The position numbers and the translations under genes were made by a program. Positions 10,065 through 20,174 of a stretch of DNA of 64,000 nucleotides are shown in pieces (the first letter of the stretch is position 1; each line of letters begins with the position of its first letter). The stretch spans positions 1-64,000 of the forward strand of contig CAVZDP010000005.1 in the NCBI GenBank assembly GCA_963774075.1, read 5' to 3'. The stretch is from JBBQNR01 sp963774075. Lineage in GTDB: Bacteria > Actinomycetota > Thermoleophilia > Solirubrobacterales > JBBDJG01. Below the pieces are notes generated by a model, which saw only the letters and a list, made by a program, of their open reading frames with translations, had not been told where the DNA came from and did not search any database.

Positions 10065-10302
10065 GGACGCGTCACGCCTCTACGGCCGCCCGGGCTGCCA
10101 CCTGTGCGACGACGCCCGCGCCGCGCTCGCTCCGCGTGCGGGCCGAGCGCGCCCTTCGAGCTCGAGGAGATCGACATCGAGGCGCGACGACGCGCTGCTG
10201 CGCCGCTACCTGGAGCGGATCCCGGTCGTCTGCCTCGACGGCGAGGAGCTCTTCGACTACTTCGTCGACGAGGAGGCGCTGCTCGCGGAGGCTCTAGAGT
10301 GA
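10061..10302 (+). CDS. glutaredoxin-like (DUF836) thioredoxin-fold protein, frame-disrupted
   Basis: Small thioredoxin-fold protein with an N-terminal C-x-x-C (RPGCHLCDDARAAL) and the cis-Pro region RIPVVCLDGEELF, ending in ALLAEALE. Read from the GTG at 10061 with two Thr codons whose third base is doubled (G and C), it begins VRTVTLYGRPGC, which matches glutaredoxin-like family starts. Predicted cytoplasmic thiol-disulphide exchange protein; the substrate is unknown. It directly precedes rex, with a four-base GTGA overlap, which suggests a shared redox role. About 79 residues. Confidence 0.78.
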
Positions 10303-10990
10303 TCGCCGCGATGAGCCTCGGGGACCTCGCCACCAGCGGCACGCGCGACGACGGCTCCGGGCTCGCTCGCGGACCGCCTCTCGCTCGGGCGTCGCCGCCC
10401 GCCTCTCGCGCTACCTCCAGGTCCTCACCCAGGCCCGCAAGATGGGCAAGGAGACGATCTCCTCGCAGGAGCTGTCGGAGTACACGCACGTCAACTCCAC
10501 CCAGATCCGCCGCGACCTGTCGGGCTTCGGCAAGTTCGGCAAGCGCGGCGTGGGCTACAACGTCGACTCGCTGGTCTCGCAGATCCGCAAGATCCTGCGC
10601 ACTAGCGGCCAGCACAACATCGCCCTGTTCGGCGCCGGCCACCTCGGCCGGGCGATCGCCTCCTAGCGACATCTTCGCCGACCACGGCTTCCGCGTCGTG
10701 GCGATGTTCGACACGGACGAGGCCAAGGTCGGGGAGGAGATCAACGGCGTCCGCGTCCGCCACACGCGACGAGCTCAAGGCAGATCGTGGAGGAGGAGGA
10801 CATCGTCGTCGGCGTGCTCGCCGTCCCGACCGCCGCGGCCCAGCCGCTCGCCGACCAGCTCGTCGACGCCGGCGTGAAGATCATCTTCAACTACTCCGAG
10901 GCGCTGCTGCAGGTGCCGCCGGAGGTGACGGTCCACACCTCGAGCCCCGCGGTCGACCTCCTCTACGCGCTCTACTTCTACCTCACCTAG
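10299..10990 (+). CDS. rex: redox-sensing transcriptional repressor Rex, frame-disrupted
   Basis: Represses respiration and fermentation genes and is released from DNA by NADH. The N-terminal winged helix is intact (RYLQVLTQARKMGKETISSQ, VNSTQIRRDLSGFGKFGKRG), followed by the Rossmann motif ALFGAGHLGRAIA, FRVVAMFDTDEAKVG, VVGVLAVPTAAAQPLADQL and the C-terminal swapped helix YALYFYLT. Three easily resolved wobble doublings break it: Ser C/T at 10663-10664, Thr G/C at 10766-10767 and Ala A/G at 10782-10783; two Gly codons near 10360-10395 are also doubled. The GTG at 10299 overlaps the upstream gene; an in-frame ATG at 10311 is an alternative. Confidence 0.93.
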
Positions 10991-10999
10991 ACGGCCCGC

Positions 11000-12140
11000 A
11001 TGATCGACCTGCCCGCCGCGCGCGAGACCTTCGAGGCCTCCGCCGACTTCACCGTCGGCATCGAGGAGGAGTTCGCGCTCCTCGACCCCGAGACGCTCGA
11101 TGCTCGTCCCCGCGCTTCGAGACGCTGCGCGACGCCGCCGCCGACGACCCGGTGCTCGCCACGTCGATCGCCGGCGAGCTGATCTCCTCCGAGATCGAGA
11201 TCCGCTCGGGCGCCGGGACGGACGTCGACGGACGCGCCGCGCGCGCCAGGCGCGAGGCGCGCCGCCGGCTGTTCGCGCTCGCCGCGCGAGCACGGCGTCG
11301 CGCTCGGGGCCACGGGCACGCACCCGCTGTCCGACTACCGCGACGCAGCACATCATCGACACGGAGCACTACCGCCGCGTCGAGGACGGGCTGAAGTACG
11401 TCGCCTGGCGCAACAACACGTTCTCCTGCACGTCCACGTCGGCGTCCAGGGCGCCGACCGCGCGGTCCGCGTGTGCGACCGCCTGCGCCCGGTCCTGCCG
11501 CTGCTGCTGGCCGTCTCGGCGAACTCGCCGTTCGTCGACGGGCGCGACTCCGGCCTGCACTCCGCCCGCACGCAGATCTTCACCAAGTCGTTCCCGCGCT
11601 GCGGCATCCCCGACGCCTTCGGCTCCTGGCGGGCGTGGTCGGACTACGTCGAGCTGCTCGTGCGGACGGGCTCGATCGTCGAGTTCACCCAGCTCTGGTG
11701 GTCCGTGCGCCCGCACCACGCCTTCGGCACCGTCGAGGTGCGCATCTGCGACGCCCAGATGACGGCGCGAGGAGGCCGACGCGCTGCGCCGCGCTGATCG
11801 TCGGCTGCGTCGCGCCGGGCGGCGCGCCGAGGTCGACGCGGGCGAGACGCCGCCCGACCTGCCCGGGCCGGCTGATCGAGGAGAACATGTGGCGGGCGAT
11901 CCGCCACGGGCTCGACGGCCGCCTGCTCGACCTCGAGGCGCCGATCGTCGAGGAGTTCCCGGCCGTCGGAGGCGCTCGACCGCCTGCGGGCCTGGACGGG
12001 CGCCGACGTGCGCCTGCCCGAGCGCAACGGCGCGCAGCGCCAGCGCGCGCTGATCGACGCCGGCGCCGAGCCCGGCGGAGGTGTTCCGCGCGTGCGTCGA
12101 GGAGACCCAATCCACGTACTCCGAGGAGGCCGTGACATGA
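11000..12140 (+). CDS. carboxylate-amine ligase, YbdK/GCS2 family, frame-disrupted
   Basis: Member of the glutamate-cysteine ligase 2 superfamily; members ligate glutamate to an amine, but many actinobacterial copies have no proven substrate. The core can be followed: FTVGIEEEFALLDPET at the N-terminus (the E-E-E metal and ATP site), SEIEIRSG, THPLSDYRD, YVAWRNNTFSLHVHVGVQG, LLLAVSANSPF, SGLHSARTQIF, and TVEVRICDAQMT. Length of about 378 residues is typical. Frame breaks lie near 11100, 11230, 11290, 11345, 11430, 11770 and beyond. It starts 10 bases after rex and its stop overlaps the next gene (ATGA). Confidence 0.85.
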
Positions 12141-12574
12141 CGCCAGCCCGAGTTCACCGAGGAGGAGCTGCGCGCGCTCGAGGCCGAGATGGAGCGCATC
12201 ACCGTCGACGACGTCCTCCTCCAGACCACCGTCACGCTGCTCAACCTCGCCGCCCGCAAGGCCGGCCTGGCGGCGCCGCCCGGCGAGGGCCCGACGCCCG
12301 ACTGGGAGCAGGTGCGCCAGGCGATCGACGGCGCCCGCGCGCTGCTGCCGCTGCTCGAGCAGCGCCACGCCGAGCAGCTCGGCCCGGTGCGCGACACGCT
12401 CGTCCCAGCTGCAGATGATCTACGCGCAGCAGGCCGGCGGGCGGCGCCCGCCGGCGGCGGCGCGGCCGGCGGCGCCGGCGGCCGGCGACGCCCGGCCGGA
12501 GCCGCAGCCCGGCGCAGCGAGGGCCCCGGGCCCGGCGCAGCGCTCCGGGCCGGCTCTGGATCCCGGGCCAGTAG
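12137..12574 (+). CDS. DUF1844 protein, frame-disrupted
   Basis: Small cytoplasmic protein conserved across Actinobacteria with no established function. The conserved body ITVDDVLLQTTVTLLNLAAR, then LEQVRQAIDGARALLPLLE and QLQMIYAQQ, is followed by a low-complexity Ala/Pro linker and a short conserved C-terminus RLWIPGQ that appears once the final frame shift is corrected; the stop TAG is at 12572-12574. The ATG at 12137 overlaps the preceding stop. Length of about 144 residues agrees with the family. Confidence 0.78.
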
Positions 12575-12666
12575 CGGGCGCCGCCGGCACACCGACGTCG
12601 GCGCCGGCACGTCGCGCAACCGGCGCGGCGCCGCCGCCTCGACTACACTGCCGCGCCCATTGCGGC

Positions 12667-12700
12667 GGCGGCCGGGTCCGGCCGCCGTCGTTCGTGTTTG
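12667..12700 (+). terminator. possible intrinsic terminator before hppA
   Basis: A GC-only inverted repeat (GGCGGCCGG at 12667-12675, CCGGCCGCC at 12678-12686) is followed by a T-rich stretch around 12690-12700. It lies between the end of the DUF1844 gene and hppA, so it could end the upstream operon or attenuate hppA. Confidence 0.4.
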
Positions 12701-12725
12701 TCGCGACTCTTCCAGAGGGGTTCCC

Positions 12726-14796
12726 TTGTCCGAATTCCTAGCCGACCACGGCGTCGTCGTCGCGCTGGTCTGCGCGGCCGCCGCCGTGGTGTACGGCCTG
12801 GTCACGAGTCGCGCCCTCCTCGCGCTGTCGCCCGGCAACGAGGTCATGCGTGGCCTGTCGGCGGCGATCCAGGAGGGCGCCTCGGCCTACCTGCGCCGCC
12901 AGTACCGGACGATCGCCATCGTCGGCGTCGTCCTCTTCGTCGCCCTGATCCCGCTGCAGAACATCGAGGTGGCGATCGGCTTCCTGATCGGCGGCCTCGC
13001 CTCGGCCGCGGCCGGCTTCATCGGCATGAACGTGTCCGTGCGGGCCAACGCCCGCGTGGCCGAGGCGGCCCGCGGCGGGCATCGGCCCGGCGCTGGACGT
13101 CGCCTTCCGCGGCGGCGCGGTCACCGGCATGCTCGTCGTCGGCCTCGCGCTGCTCGGCGTGGCCGGCTACTACGGCGTCCTCACCTGGCTCTTCGACGTG
13201 GAGCCGCAAGGAGGCCGTGGACGCGCTGATCGGCCTCGGCTTCGGCGGCTCGCTGATCTCCGTCTTCGCCCGCCTCGGCGGCGGCATCTTCACCAAGGGC
13301 GCCGACGTCGGCGCCGACATCGTCGGCAAGATCGAGGCCGGCATCCCCGAGGACGACCCGCGCAACCCGGCGGTGATCGCCGACAACGTGGGCGACAACG
13401 TCGGCGACTGCGCCGGCATGGCCGCCGACCTGTTCGAGACCTACGCGGTCACCGCCGTGGCGGTGATGCTGCTCGGCGTCCTCACCTTCGGCGGCGAGGC
13501 GCGAGCGCCGTCGTGCTCTACCCGCTCGTGCTCGGCGGCGTCTCGATCATCGCCTCGATCATCGGCACGTTCGCCGTCAAGTCGGCCGCCGGCAACGTCG
13601 AGCGCGCGCTCTACCAGGGCCTGATCGTCTCGGGCGTGCTCGCCGCGCTGCTCTTCCTGCCCGTGACGCTGTGGATGATGGACGACCTCGACGTTCACGC
13701 AGCGGCGACGGCGACGGCGCCGAGCGCGTGGGACATCTACCTCTGCGCGCTGATCGGCCTCGCCATCACCGCGGCGCTGTTCGTCATCACCGACTACTAC
13801 ACGTCGACGCGCTTCTCGCCCGGTGAAGTCGACCGCGCGCGGCGTCCGTCACCGGCCACGCGACGAACATCATCCAGGGCCTCGCGCAGGGCCTGCAGGC
13901 CACGGCGCTGCCGGCGCTCGTGATCGTGCTCGGCATCTTCGGCGCCAACGAGCTGGCCGGCATCTACGGCATCGGCGTGGCCGTCATGGCGCAGCTCTCG
14001 CTCACCGGCCTGATCGTCGCGCTGGACGCCTTCGGCCCGATCACCGACAACGCCGGCGGCATCGCCGAGATGGCCGACATGCCCGAGGACGTCCGCAACG
14101 TCACCGACCCGCTCGACGCGGTCGGCAACACCACCAAGGCGGTCACCAAGGGCTACGCGATCGGCTCGGCCGCGCTCGCCGCGCTCGTGCTGTTCGCGGC
14201 GTTCAAGATCGAGCTGGAGGACGAGCTCGGCGCAGCACGATCGTCTTCGCCCTCGACGACCCCGACGTGCTCATCGGCCTGCTGATCGGCGGCATGATGG
14301 TCTGCCTGTTCGCCGCGCTCTCCATGGAGGCGGTCGGCCGCGCCGGCGGCGCCGTGGTCGAGGAGGTGCGCCGCCAGTTCCGCGAGAAGCCGGGGATCAT
14401 GGACGGCACGGAGAAGCCCGAGTACGGCCAGTGCGTCGACATCGTCACGCAGCTCGGCCCAGCGCGAGATGATCATCCCGTCGCTGATCCCGATCGTCGT
14501 CACGGTGATCGTCGGCGTCCTCTCCGTACAAGGCGCTCGGCGGCCTGCTGATCGGCGTCATCGTCGTCGGCCTGTTCTTCGCCGTGCTGATGACCTCGGG
14601 CGGCGGCGCGTGGGACAACGCGAAGAAGCTGATCGAGGACGGCGCCTACGGCGGCAAGGGCTCCGACGCCCACGCCGCCTCGGTCACCGGCGACACCGTC
14701 GGCGACCCGTTCAAGGACACCGCCGGCCCGGCCATCAACCCGATGATCAAGGTGGCGAACATCGTCGCGCTGCTGATCATCCCGCTGGTCGCCTGA
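12726..14796 (+). CDS. hppA: K+-independent H+-translocating membrane pyrophosphatase, frame-disrupted
   Basis: Integral membrane pump with about 16 helices that couples pyrophosphate hydrolysis to proton export. Diagnostic loops are intact: GGGIFTKGADVGADIVGKIE, DNVGDNVGDCAGMAADLFE, DAFGPITDNAGGIAEMA and the C-terminal SDAHAASVTGDTVGDPFKDT with the terminal Lys/Asp cluster. In the GNTTKAVTKGYAIGSAAL block the second position after the Thr pair is Lys, the residue that marks K+-independent enzymes. The TTG start follows AGAGGGG. Frame breaks include a doublet at 14228-14229 (Leu C/G) and 14232-14233 (Ala G/C), plus sites near 13080, 13208, 13500, 13823, 13842, 14460 and 14527. The full length is about 690 residues. 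Confidence 0.93.
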
Positions 14797-14885
14797 CGCG
14801 TCGGGAGCTCGGGCGCCGGAACCTGCTCGCCGGCCACACGGGCGGGCCGCTCGCGCGGCTCCTCGTGATCGGCGACGCACGTGAC

Positions 14886-16831
14886 ATGGCCAGACGCCGC
14901 CTGGAGGGCCTCGAGCGGGTGCTCGGGGTCAACGCGCTCTTCTCCACCGCCTACGGCAACGTCGGCTCGTCGATCTACTACGCGCTCGGCCTCGTCGCCT
15001 CGCTACGCGCTCGGCCTGACGCCCGCTCGTCTTCATCATCACGGGGTTCTTCTTCTTCTGCACGGCCGCCTCCTACGCCGAGGCGACGGCGATGTACCCG
15101 GAGGCGGGCGGCTCGTCGAGCTTCGCCCGGCGCGCGTTCAACGAGTTCTGGTCGTTCTTCGCCGCCTGGGCGCGGGATGCTCACCTACACGGTCACGATC
15201 GCCATCTCGGCGTTCTTCGTGCCGCACTACATCGGCGGGCTGTTCTGGGAGCCGCTGCGCCACTCGCCCGGCGACATCGTCGTCGGCGCGCGTCGTGGTC
15301 GCCGTGCTGGCGCTGGTCAACGTCTTCGGCGCCAAGGAGTCGACGGGCATCAACGTCATCCTCGCGGTCGTCGACTTCCTCACCCAGCTCCTGCTCGTCG
15401 CTGATCGGCCTGCGTCGTCGTGCTCGACCCGGACGCGCTGGTCGAGCAACGTCGACCTCGGCACCGCGCCCGACGTGGAGCGACTTCATCCTCGCGATCC
15501 CGATCGGCATGCTCGCCTACACGGGGATCGAGACGATCTCGAACATGGCCGAGGAGGCCAAGGACGAGGCGCACGACGATCCCCGCGGCCATCAACCGCG
15601 TGCGCATCGCGGTGTTCGCCATCTACTTCACGCTGCCGGCCGTCGCGCTGTCCGCGCTGCCCGGTGCGAGAACGGCGAGACGACCAGCTCGGCCTCACCG
15701 AGGAGGAGGGCGGCTTCGCCGGCGACCCGATCCTCGGCGTGGTCAAGGCGATGGACCTCGGGCCGCTGCAGGCGCCGGCGGAGATCTACGTCGGCCTGCT
15801 CGCCGCCACGATCCTGTTCCTGGCCACGAACGCGGGCATCATCGGCGTCTCGCGGCTCGTCTACTCGATGGGCATCCACCGCCAGATGCCCGACGCGCTG
15901 CGCCGCCTGCACCCGCGCTACCGCACGCCGTGGATCGGCATCCTGGTCTTCGCGGGCGCTCGCCATCCTGCTCATGCTGCCGGGCCAGGAGACGTTCCTG
16001 GGCAGCATCTACTCGTTCGGCGCGCTGCTGTCCTTCACCATCGCCCACGTCGCGGTCGCCCGCCTGCGCGCCACGCAGCCCGGACGTCGCAGCGGCCCTA
16101 CCGCGGCCCGGGCAACCTGCGCATCCGCGGCTACGACGCGCCGCTGTTCGCGCTCGTCGGCGGCGTCGTTCACCGCGATCGCCTTCGTCGTCATCGTCGT
16201 GCTCAACCCGCGCGTGGCCGCCGTCGGCGTCGGCTGGCTGCTCGCTCGGCATGGTCGTCTACGTCGCTCTACCGCCGCCGCCAGGGGCTCGACCTCGCCT
16301 CCACCCACAAGGTCGCGATCCCGCAGCCCGTGGTCGACCACGAGGCGGAGTACGACTCCGTGCTCGTGCACGTCGGCGAGGACGGCTACGACGAGCAGCT
16401 CATGGCCACCGCGATCAAGCTCGCCGCCCGCAAGCGGCGCGGCATCCACGTGCTCGTCACCATCCCCGTGCCCGAACGCGCTCGCCGATCGACGCCGCGC
16501 ATGCGCCGAGCAGGAGGCGCGCCGCCGACTCGATCATCGAGCAGGCGCGGCTGCAGGGCGGCGGCCGCGTGTCGGGCCACTGGGAGAAGGTCCGCGCCGG
16601 CCAGGCCGGGCGGCGGATCATCGAGGAGGCGCAGGACATGCGCGCCACGGCGGTCGTCATGGCGCTGCCGCGGCGCGTCGACGGCGCGTCGCTGTTCGGC
16701 AAGACGCTGGAGACCGTGCTGGCCGAGCGCCCGTGCCGCGTGGTCATCGAGTCCGCGCCGCCGCTCGGCCGGCCGCGGCGCGCGCGCGCGGCGCGAGCGC
16801 CGGCGCGCAGCGGGTGCGGGCGCGGCCGTGA
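14886..16831 (+). CDS. APC-superfamily permease with C-terminal UspA-like domain, frame-disrupted
   Basis: About 12 membrane helices followed by a soluble universal-stress-like domain. The N-terminus has NALFSTAYGNVGSSIYYALG, matching the unwound TM1 G-x-x-S region of APC transporters; later helices include FAGDPILGVVKAMD, TNAGIIGVSRLVYSMG and YSFGALLSFTIAHVAVARLR. From about residue 480 the sequence turns soluble (YDSVLVHVGEDGYDEQLM, IHVLVTIPVP, ATAVVMALP, CRVVIES), a UspA fold. The transported substrate is unknown (amino acid or other small solute). Frame breaks are frequent; several are Leu or Val codons whose third base is written as C and G. A closely similar permease follows two genes later. 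Confidence 0.85.
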
Positions 16832-16997
16832 GCCCGCGCCACGCGCGTCCTGTCCGGCGCTGATGGTCCTGCTCGGCGCTCGCGATCTCGTGCGCACGTC
16901 GCGGCGGGCGGCGGCGCGCTGGCCACCGGCGTCGCTGCTCGGCCTGCTGTTCGTGGCCGCGGGCGCCGGGCGCCTGTGGGCGGAGCGGCGCCGGTGA
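16828..16997 (+). CDS. small two-helix membrane protein, frame-disrupted
   Basis: A protein of about 55 residues read from a GTG that overlaps the preceding permease stop (GTGA 16828-16831) to a TGA that overlaps the next permease start (16994-16997). After correcting two or three doubled bases it reads VSPRHA then LSGALMVLLG, a second hydrophobic stretch LLGLLFVAAGAGRLW, and a basic end. Two membrane helices are likely. Unrecognised family; its tight coupling between two permeases suggests an accessory subunit, an inference from position only. Confidence 0.5.
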
Positions 16998-19043
16998 GCG
17001 CGCCGCGACGCAGCCGCATGCGGCCGCTCGACCCGCCGGCGGCGCTGCGCCGCGGGCTCGGCTCGCCCGCGCTGTTCGCCATCGTCCAGGGCTTCCTCGC
17101 CGCGTCGCTCTACTTCGGCGCTCGGCCTGGTGGTCGAGAACGCGCTCGGGCTCACGTGGGTCGTCTTCGTCGCCGCGGCGCTCTTCTTCGTCCTGCTGGT
17201 GCTCTCCTACGTCGAGGGCGCCTCGCTGCACCAGGAGCGCGGCGGCGTCACGGTGCTCGCCCGCTACGCCTTCAACGAGCTGTGGAGCTTCGTCGCGGGC
17301 TGGGCGATCCTGCTCGACTACCTGATCCTCATCGCGCTCGACCGCGTTCGCCACGACGGACTACGCGGCCGTGTTCTGGGAGCGAGCTCGACGGCGGCGT
17401 GCCGCGAGCTGGCGCTGGCGGCGGCGATCATCGTCGCCGTCGCCGTGCTGCAACGTCGCGCGGCGCCGGCTCGCGGCGCTACGAGCGCGCCGCCGTGCTG
17501 GTCATCGCCGACCTGGCCCTGCAGCTGCTCATCGTCGCTGCTCGGCCTGGCGCTGCTCTTCGACCCCGACGTGCTCACCGACCCGCTCGCCGATCGGCGG
17601 CACGCCGTCGGTCGGAGGACGTGCTGTTCGCCTTCACGCTGGCGATCGCGGCCTTCACGGGCTCGACGCGTCGTCCGGGCTGGCCGGGCGAGGTCGCGAT
17701 CGGCCGCCGCGGGCTGCAAGCGGCTGATCGCCGTGCGCGTGCCCGCGGCCGTGGTGCCCTACGTCGGCATCGCGCTCGTCGCCTCGGCGCGTGCTGCCGC
17801 AGACGGGCGACGCGCTGGGTCGGAGGCGCCGATGCTCGGCGTCGTCGCCGCCTTCGACCAGGCGTGGCTGCGCGAGCCGCTGCGCTACCTGGTCGCCGTC
17901 TCCGCGGTCGCGCTCCTGGTCGTGGCCTGCAACGCGGCGATGCTCGGCCTGTCGCGCCTCGGCTACTCGCTGGCCCTCAACCGCCAGATCCCCTCGCTGG
18001 TCGGGCGGCTGCACCCGACGCTACGACACGCCCGTCGTGGTCATCGCGCTCGGCGCGCTGCTGGCGCTCGCGCTCGTCGTCCCCGCCGACCTCGAGTTCC
18101 TGGCCGCGCATCTACGCCTTCGGCGCGACGCTGGCCTTCATGCTCGTGCACCTCGTCGGTGATCGCGCTGCGCTTCCGCGAGCCCGACCGCGACCGCCCG
18201 TACAGGATGCCCTTCAACGTCCGCGTCGGGCGCGGCGACGCTGCCGCTGCCGGCGGTCGCTCGGGCGCGCTGGCGTCGGCGGTCGCCTTCGTCTCCGTGC
18301 TGGTCCTCCACGACGCCGCGCGCATCGTCGGGCTCGGCTGGATGGCTGTTCGGCGTCGCGCTCTACGTCGTCTACCGCACGGCCGAGGGCAAGCCGGTCT
18401 TCAAGCGCGTCACGGTGCCGGCCGAGGCGCTCACCGCGCCAGGAGGTCGAGGCGGAGTACGGCTCCATCCTCGTGCCCGATCCTCGGCACGCCGCTCGAC
18501 GACGACATCATGCAGACGGCCGGGCGGCTCGCCGGCGAGGAGAACGAGGACGACGGCGAGGGCGGCGCGGTGATCGAGGCGCTGTGGGTCTTCGAGGTCC
18601 CGATGGCGCTGCCGCTCGACGCGCGCGTGCCCGAGGCCGAGCTCCAGCGCGCGCGCAAGGCGCTCGCCCGCGCCAAGGCGGTGGGGGAGGAGTACGAGGG
18701 CGTGGAGGTCGCCACGGCCACGGTGCGCGCCCGCGCGCGCCGGGCGAGGCGATCGTGCGCGAGGCCCGGCGGCGCGGCGTGGAGGCGATCGTGCTCGCCG
18801 CGGAGGAGCCGACGCCGCCTGCGCGGCGGCGCTGCTGCATCGGCGGCCGGCAGGGCCTGCACGACACCTTCGTGGGGGACACGACCCGCTACGTGGTGCA
18901 GCAAGGCGCCGTGCCGGGTGATCCTCACCGCCGCCGCCCGCCGACGGCGTCGCCGACCCGACGCGCCCGGCGTCGGCGCGCCGCCGGACGACGGCGCCGC
19001 CGATGGGCCATCCGGTCGGGCGGATCGACTAGCGGATCGCTAG
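16994..19043 (+). CDS. second APC-superfamily permease with UspA-like tail, frame-disrupted
   Basis: Paralogue of the upstream permease. Recognisable helices include ALFAIVQGFLAASLYFGLG, GGVTVLARYAFNELWSFVAG, FTLAIAAFTGLDASSGLAGE, VACNAAMLGLSRLGYSLA and IYAFGATLAFMLVHL. The soluble tail from about residue 470 begins VEAEYGSILVPILGTPLDDD and carries an acidic insert (EENEDDGEGG), VIEALWVFEVPMALPLDAR, VEAIVLAA and a CRVILTA end, consistent with a UspA-like domain. Substrate unknown. The final reading frame (stop near 19041-19043) is uncertain because the last 30 residues are low complexity and frame-broken. TrkA-type modules follow at once. Confidence 0.82.
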
Positions 19044-19054
19044 AGTCGGCGCGC

Positions 19055-19482
19055 ATGTTCGTGCTCGTCGTCGGCGCCGGTCGGGTCGGCTCCTCCGTCG
19101 CCACCTCGGCCCTGCGGGCCGGCCACGACGGTCTCCGTCCTGGACGAGGACCCGCTCTCGCACGAGCGCCTGGACGTCGAGCTCGGCCGCTCGTGGGAGG
19201 AGGCCGGCGGCCGCTTCACGATCGGCACCGCGCTGGAGCTCGACGCGCTGGAGGAGGCCGGCATCGAGGAGGCCGACGTGTTCATCGCCTCCACGAACGG
19301 CGACAACACGAACCTCGTCGTCGTCGCAGATCGCCCAGCGCCGCTTCGAGGTCCCGAAGGTGATCGCCCGCGTGCTCGACCCGCGCCGCGCCGCGTGGTA
19401 CCCGAGCAGGGCGTGCACACGATCTGCCCGACGCAGATCGCCATCGAGCAGCTCGAGAAGGCGGCGCTCGGAGCGCCGCGTG
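19055..19482 (+). CDS. TrkA-N (RCK) nucleotide-binding module, first of two
   Basis: Rossmann domain of the TrkA/KtrA type that binds NAD(H) or ATP and gates K+ channels or transporters. MFVLVVGAGRVGSSVATSAL is the dinucleotide loop, followed by SVLDEDP, ELDALEEAGIEEADVFIAST, GDNTNLVV and KVIARVLDP. The ATG at 19055 is the clear start. The end is uncertain: removing one extra base near 19470 puts this frame in phase with the second module's ATG at 19483, so the two may be one protein of about 370 residues, as in the two-domain TrkA of enterobacteria, rather than two adjacent genes. Confidence 0.75.
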
Positions 19483-20174
19483 ATGGCCGGGCCGGGCCTC
19501 TACGTGATCATCGCCGGCGCCGGCAAGGTCGGCTGGAACCTCGCCCGCGAGCTGCTCGAGAAGGGCCACGAGGTGACGGTCATCGAGCAGGACCGCCGCC
19601 GCTACCTCACCGTCGAGCAGGAGCTCGAGCACGCCGTCCAGTACGGCGACGCGACCGAGCTGTGGGTGCTCGAGCGCGCCGGCATCCAGCGCGCCGACCT
19701 CGTCGTGGCGGTCACCGGCGACGACGAGGACAACCTCCTGATCTGCCAGGTGGCGAAGGAGAAGTACCTCTGCGAGCGGATCATCGCCCGCTGCAACAAC
19801 CCGCGGAACCTCGAGCACTTCAAGCTGCTCGGCATCCAGCCCGCCGTGTCGGCCACCGACCTGATCCTGCGCCTGATCGAGCACGAGGTGCCGCGCTACG
19901 GCCTCGTCCACCTGCTCGACCTGCCCGAGGAGCGGCTGGAGATCATCGAGCTCGTCGTCGGCGAGGACTCGCGCGGCCGCCGGGCCGGCGGGTGCGAGGA
20001 GGTCGACGCTGCCCGAGGGCGCGCTCGTCATCTCCGTGCTGCGCGGCGGCGCGCGGCTTCGTGCCCAACGCCGACACGGTGATGGAGGCCGGCGACGAGG
20101 TGCTCGTCGTGCTCGACCCGGGCCTCGAGGAGGACATCACCGGCGTGGTTCGTGGCCGAACGGCGCGTGGCTGA
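19483..20174 (+). CDS. trkA: TrkA-N/TrkA-C potassium uptake regulatory protein, second module
   Basis: RCK_N domain (YVIIAGAGKVGWNLARELLE, VTVIEQDRRR, GDATELWVLERAGIQRADLV, TGDDEDNLLICQVAKEKY) followed by a TrkA-C ligand-binding domain (EIIELVVGEDS, GALVISVLRGG, PNADTVMEAGDEVLVVLDPG). Predicted cytoplasmic regulator of a K+ transporter; no channel or TrkH partner is seen here, so it may act on the neighbouring permeases or on a partner elsewhere. Frame breaks near 19980-20010 and 20050. The end overlaps the flavoprotein start. About 228 residues. Confidence 0.83.
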
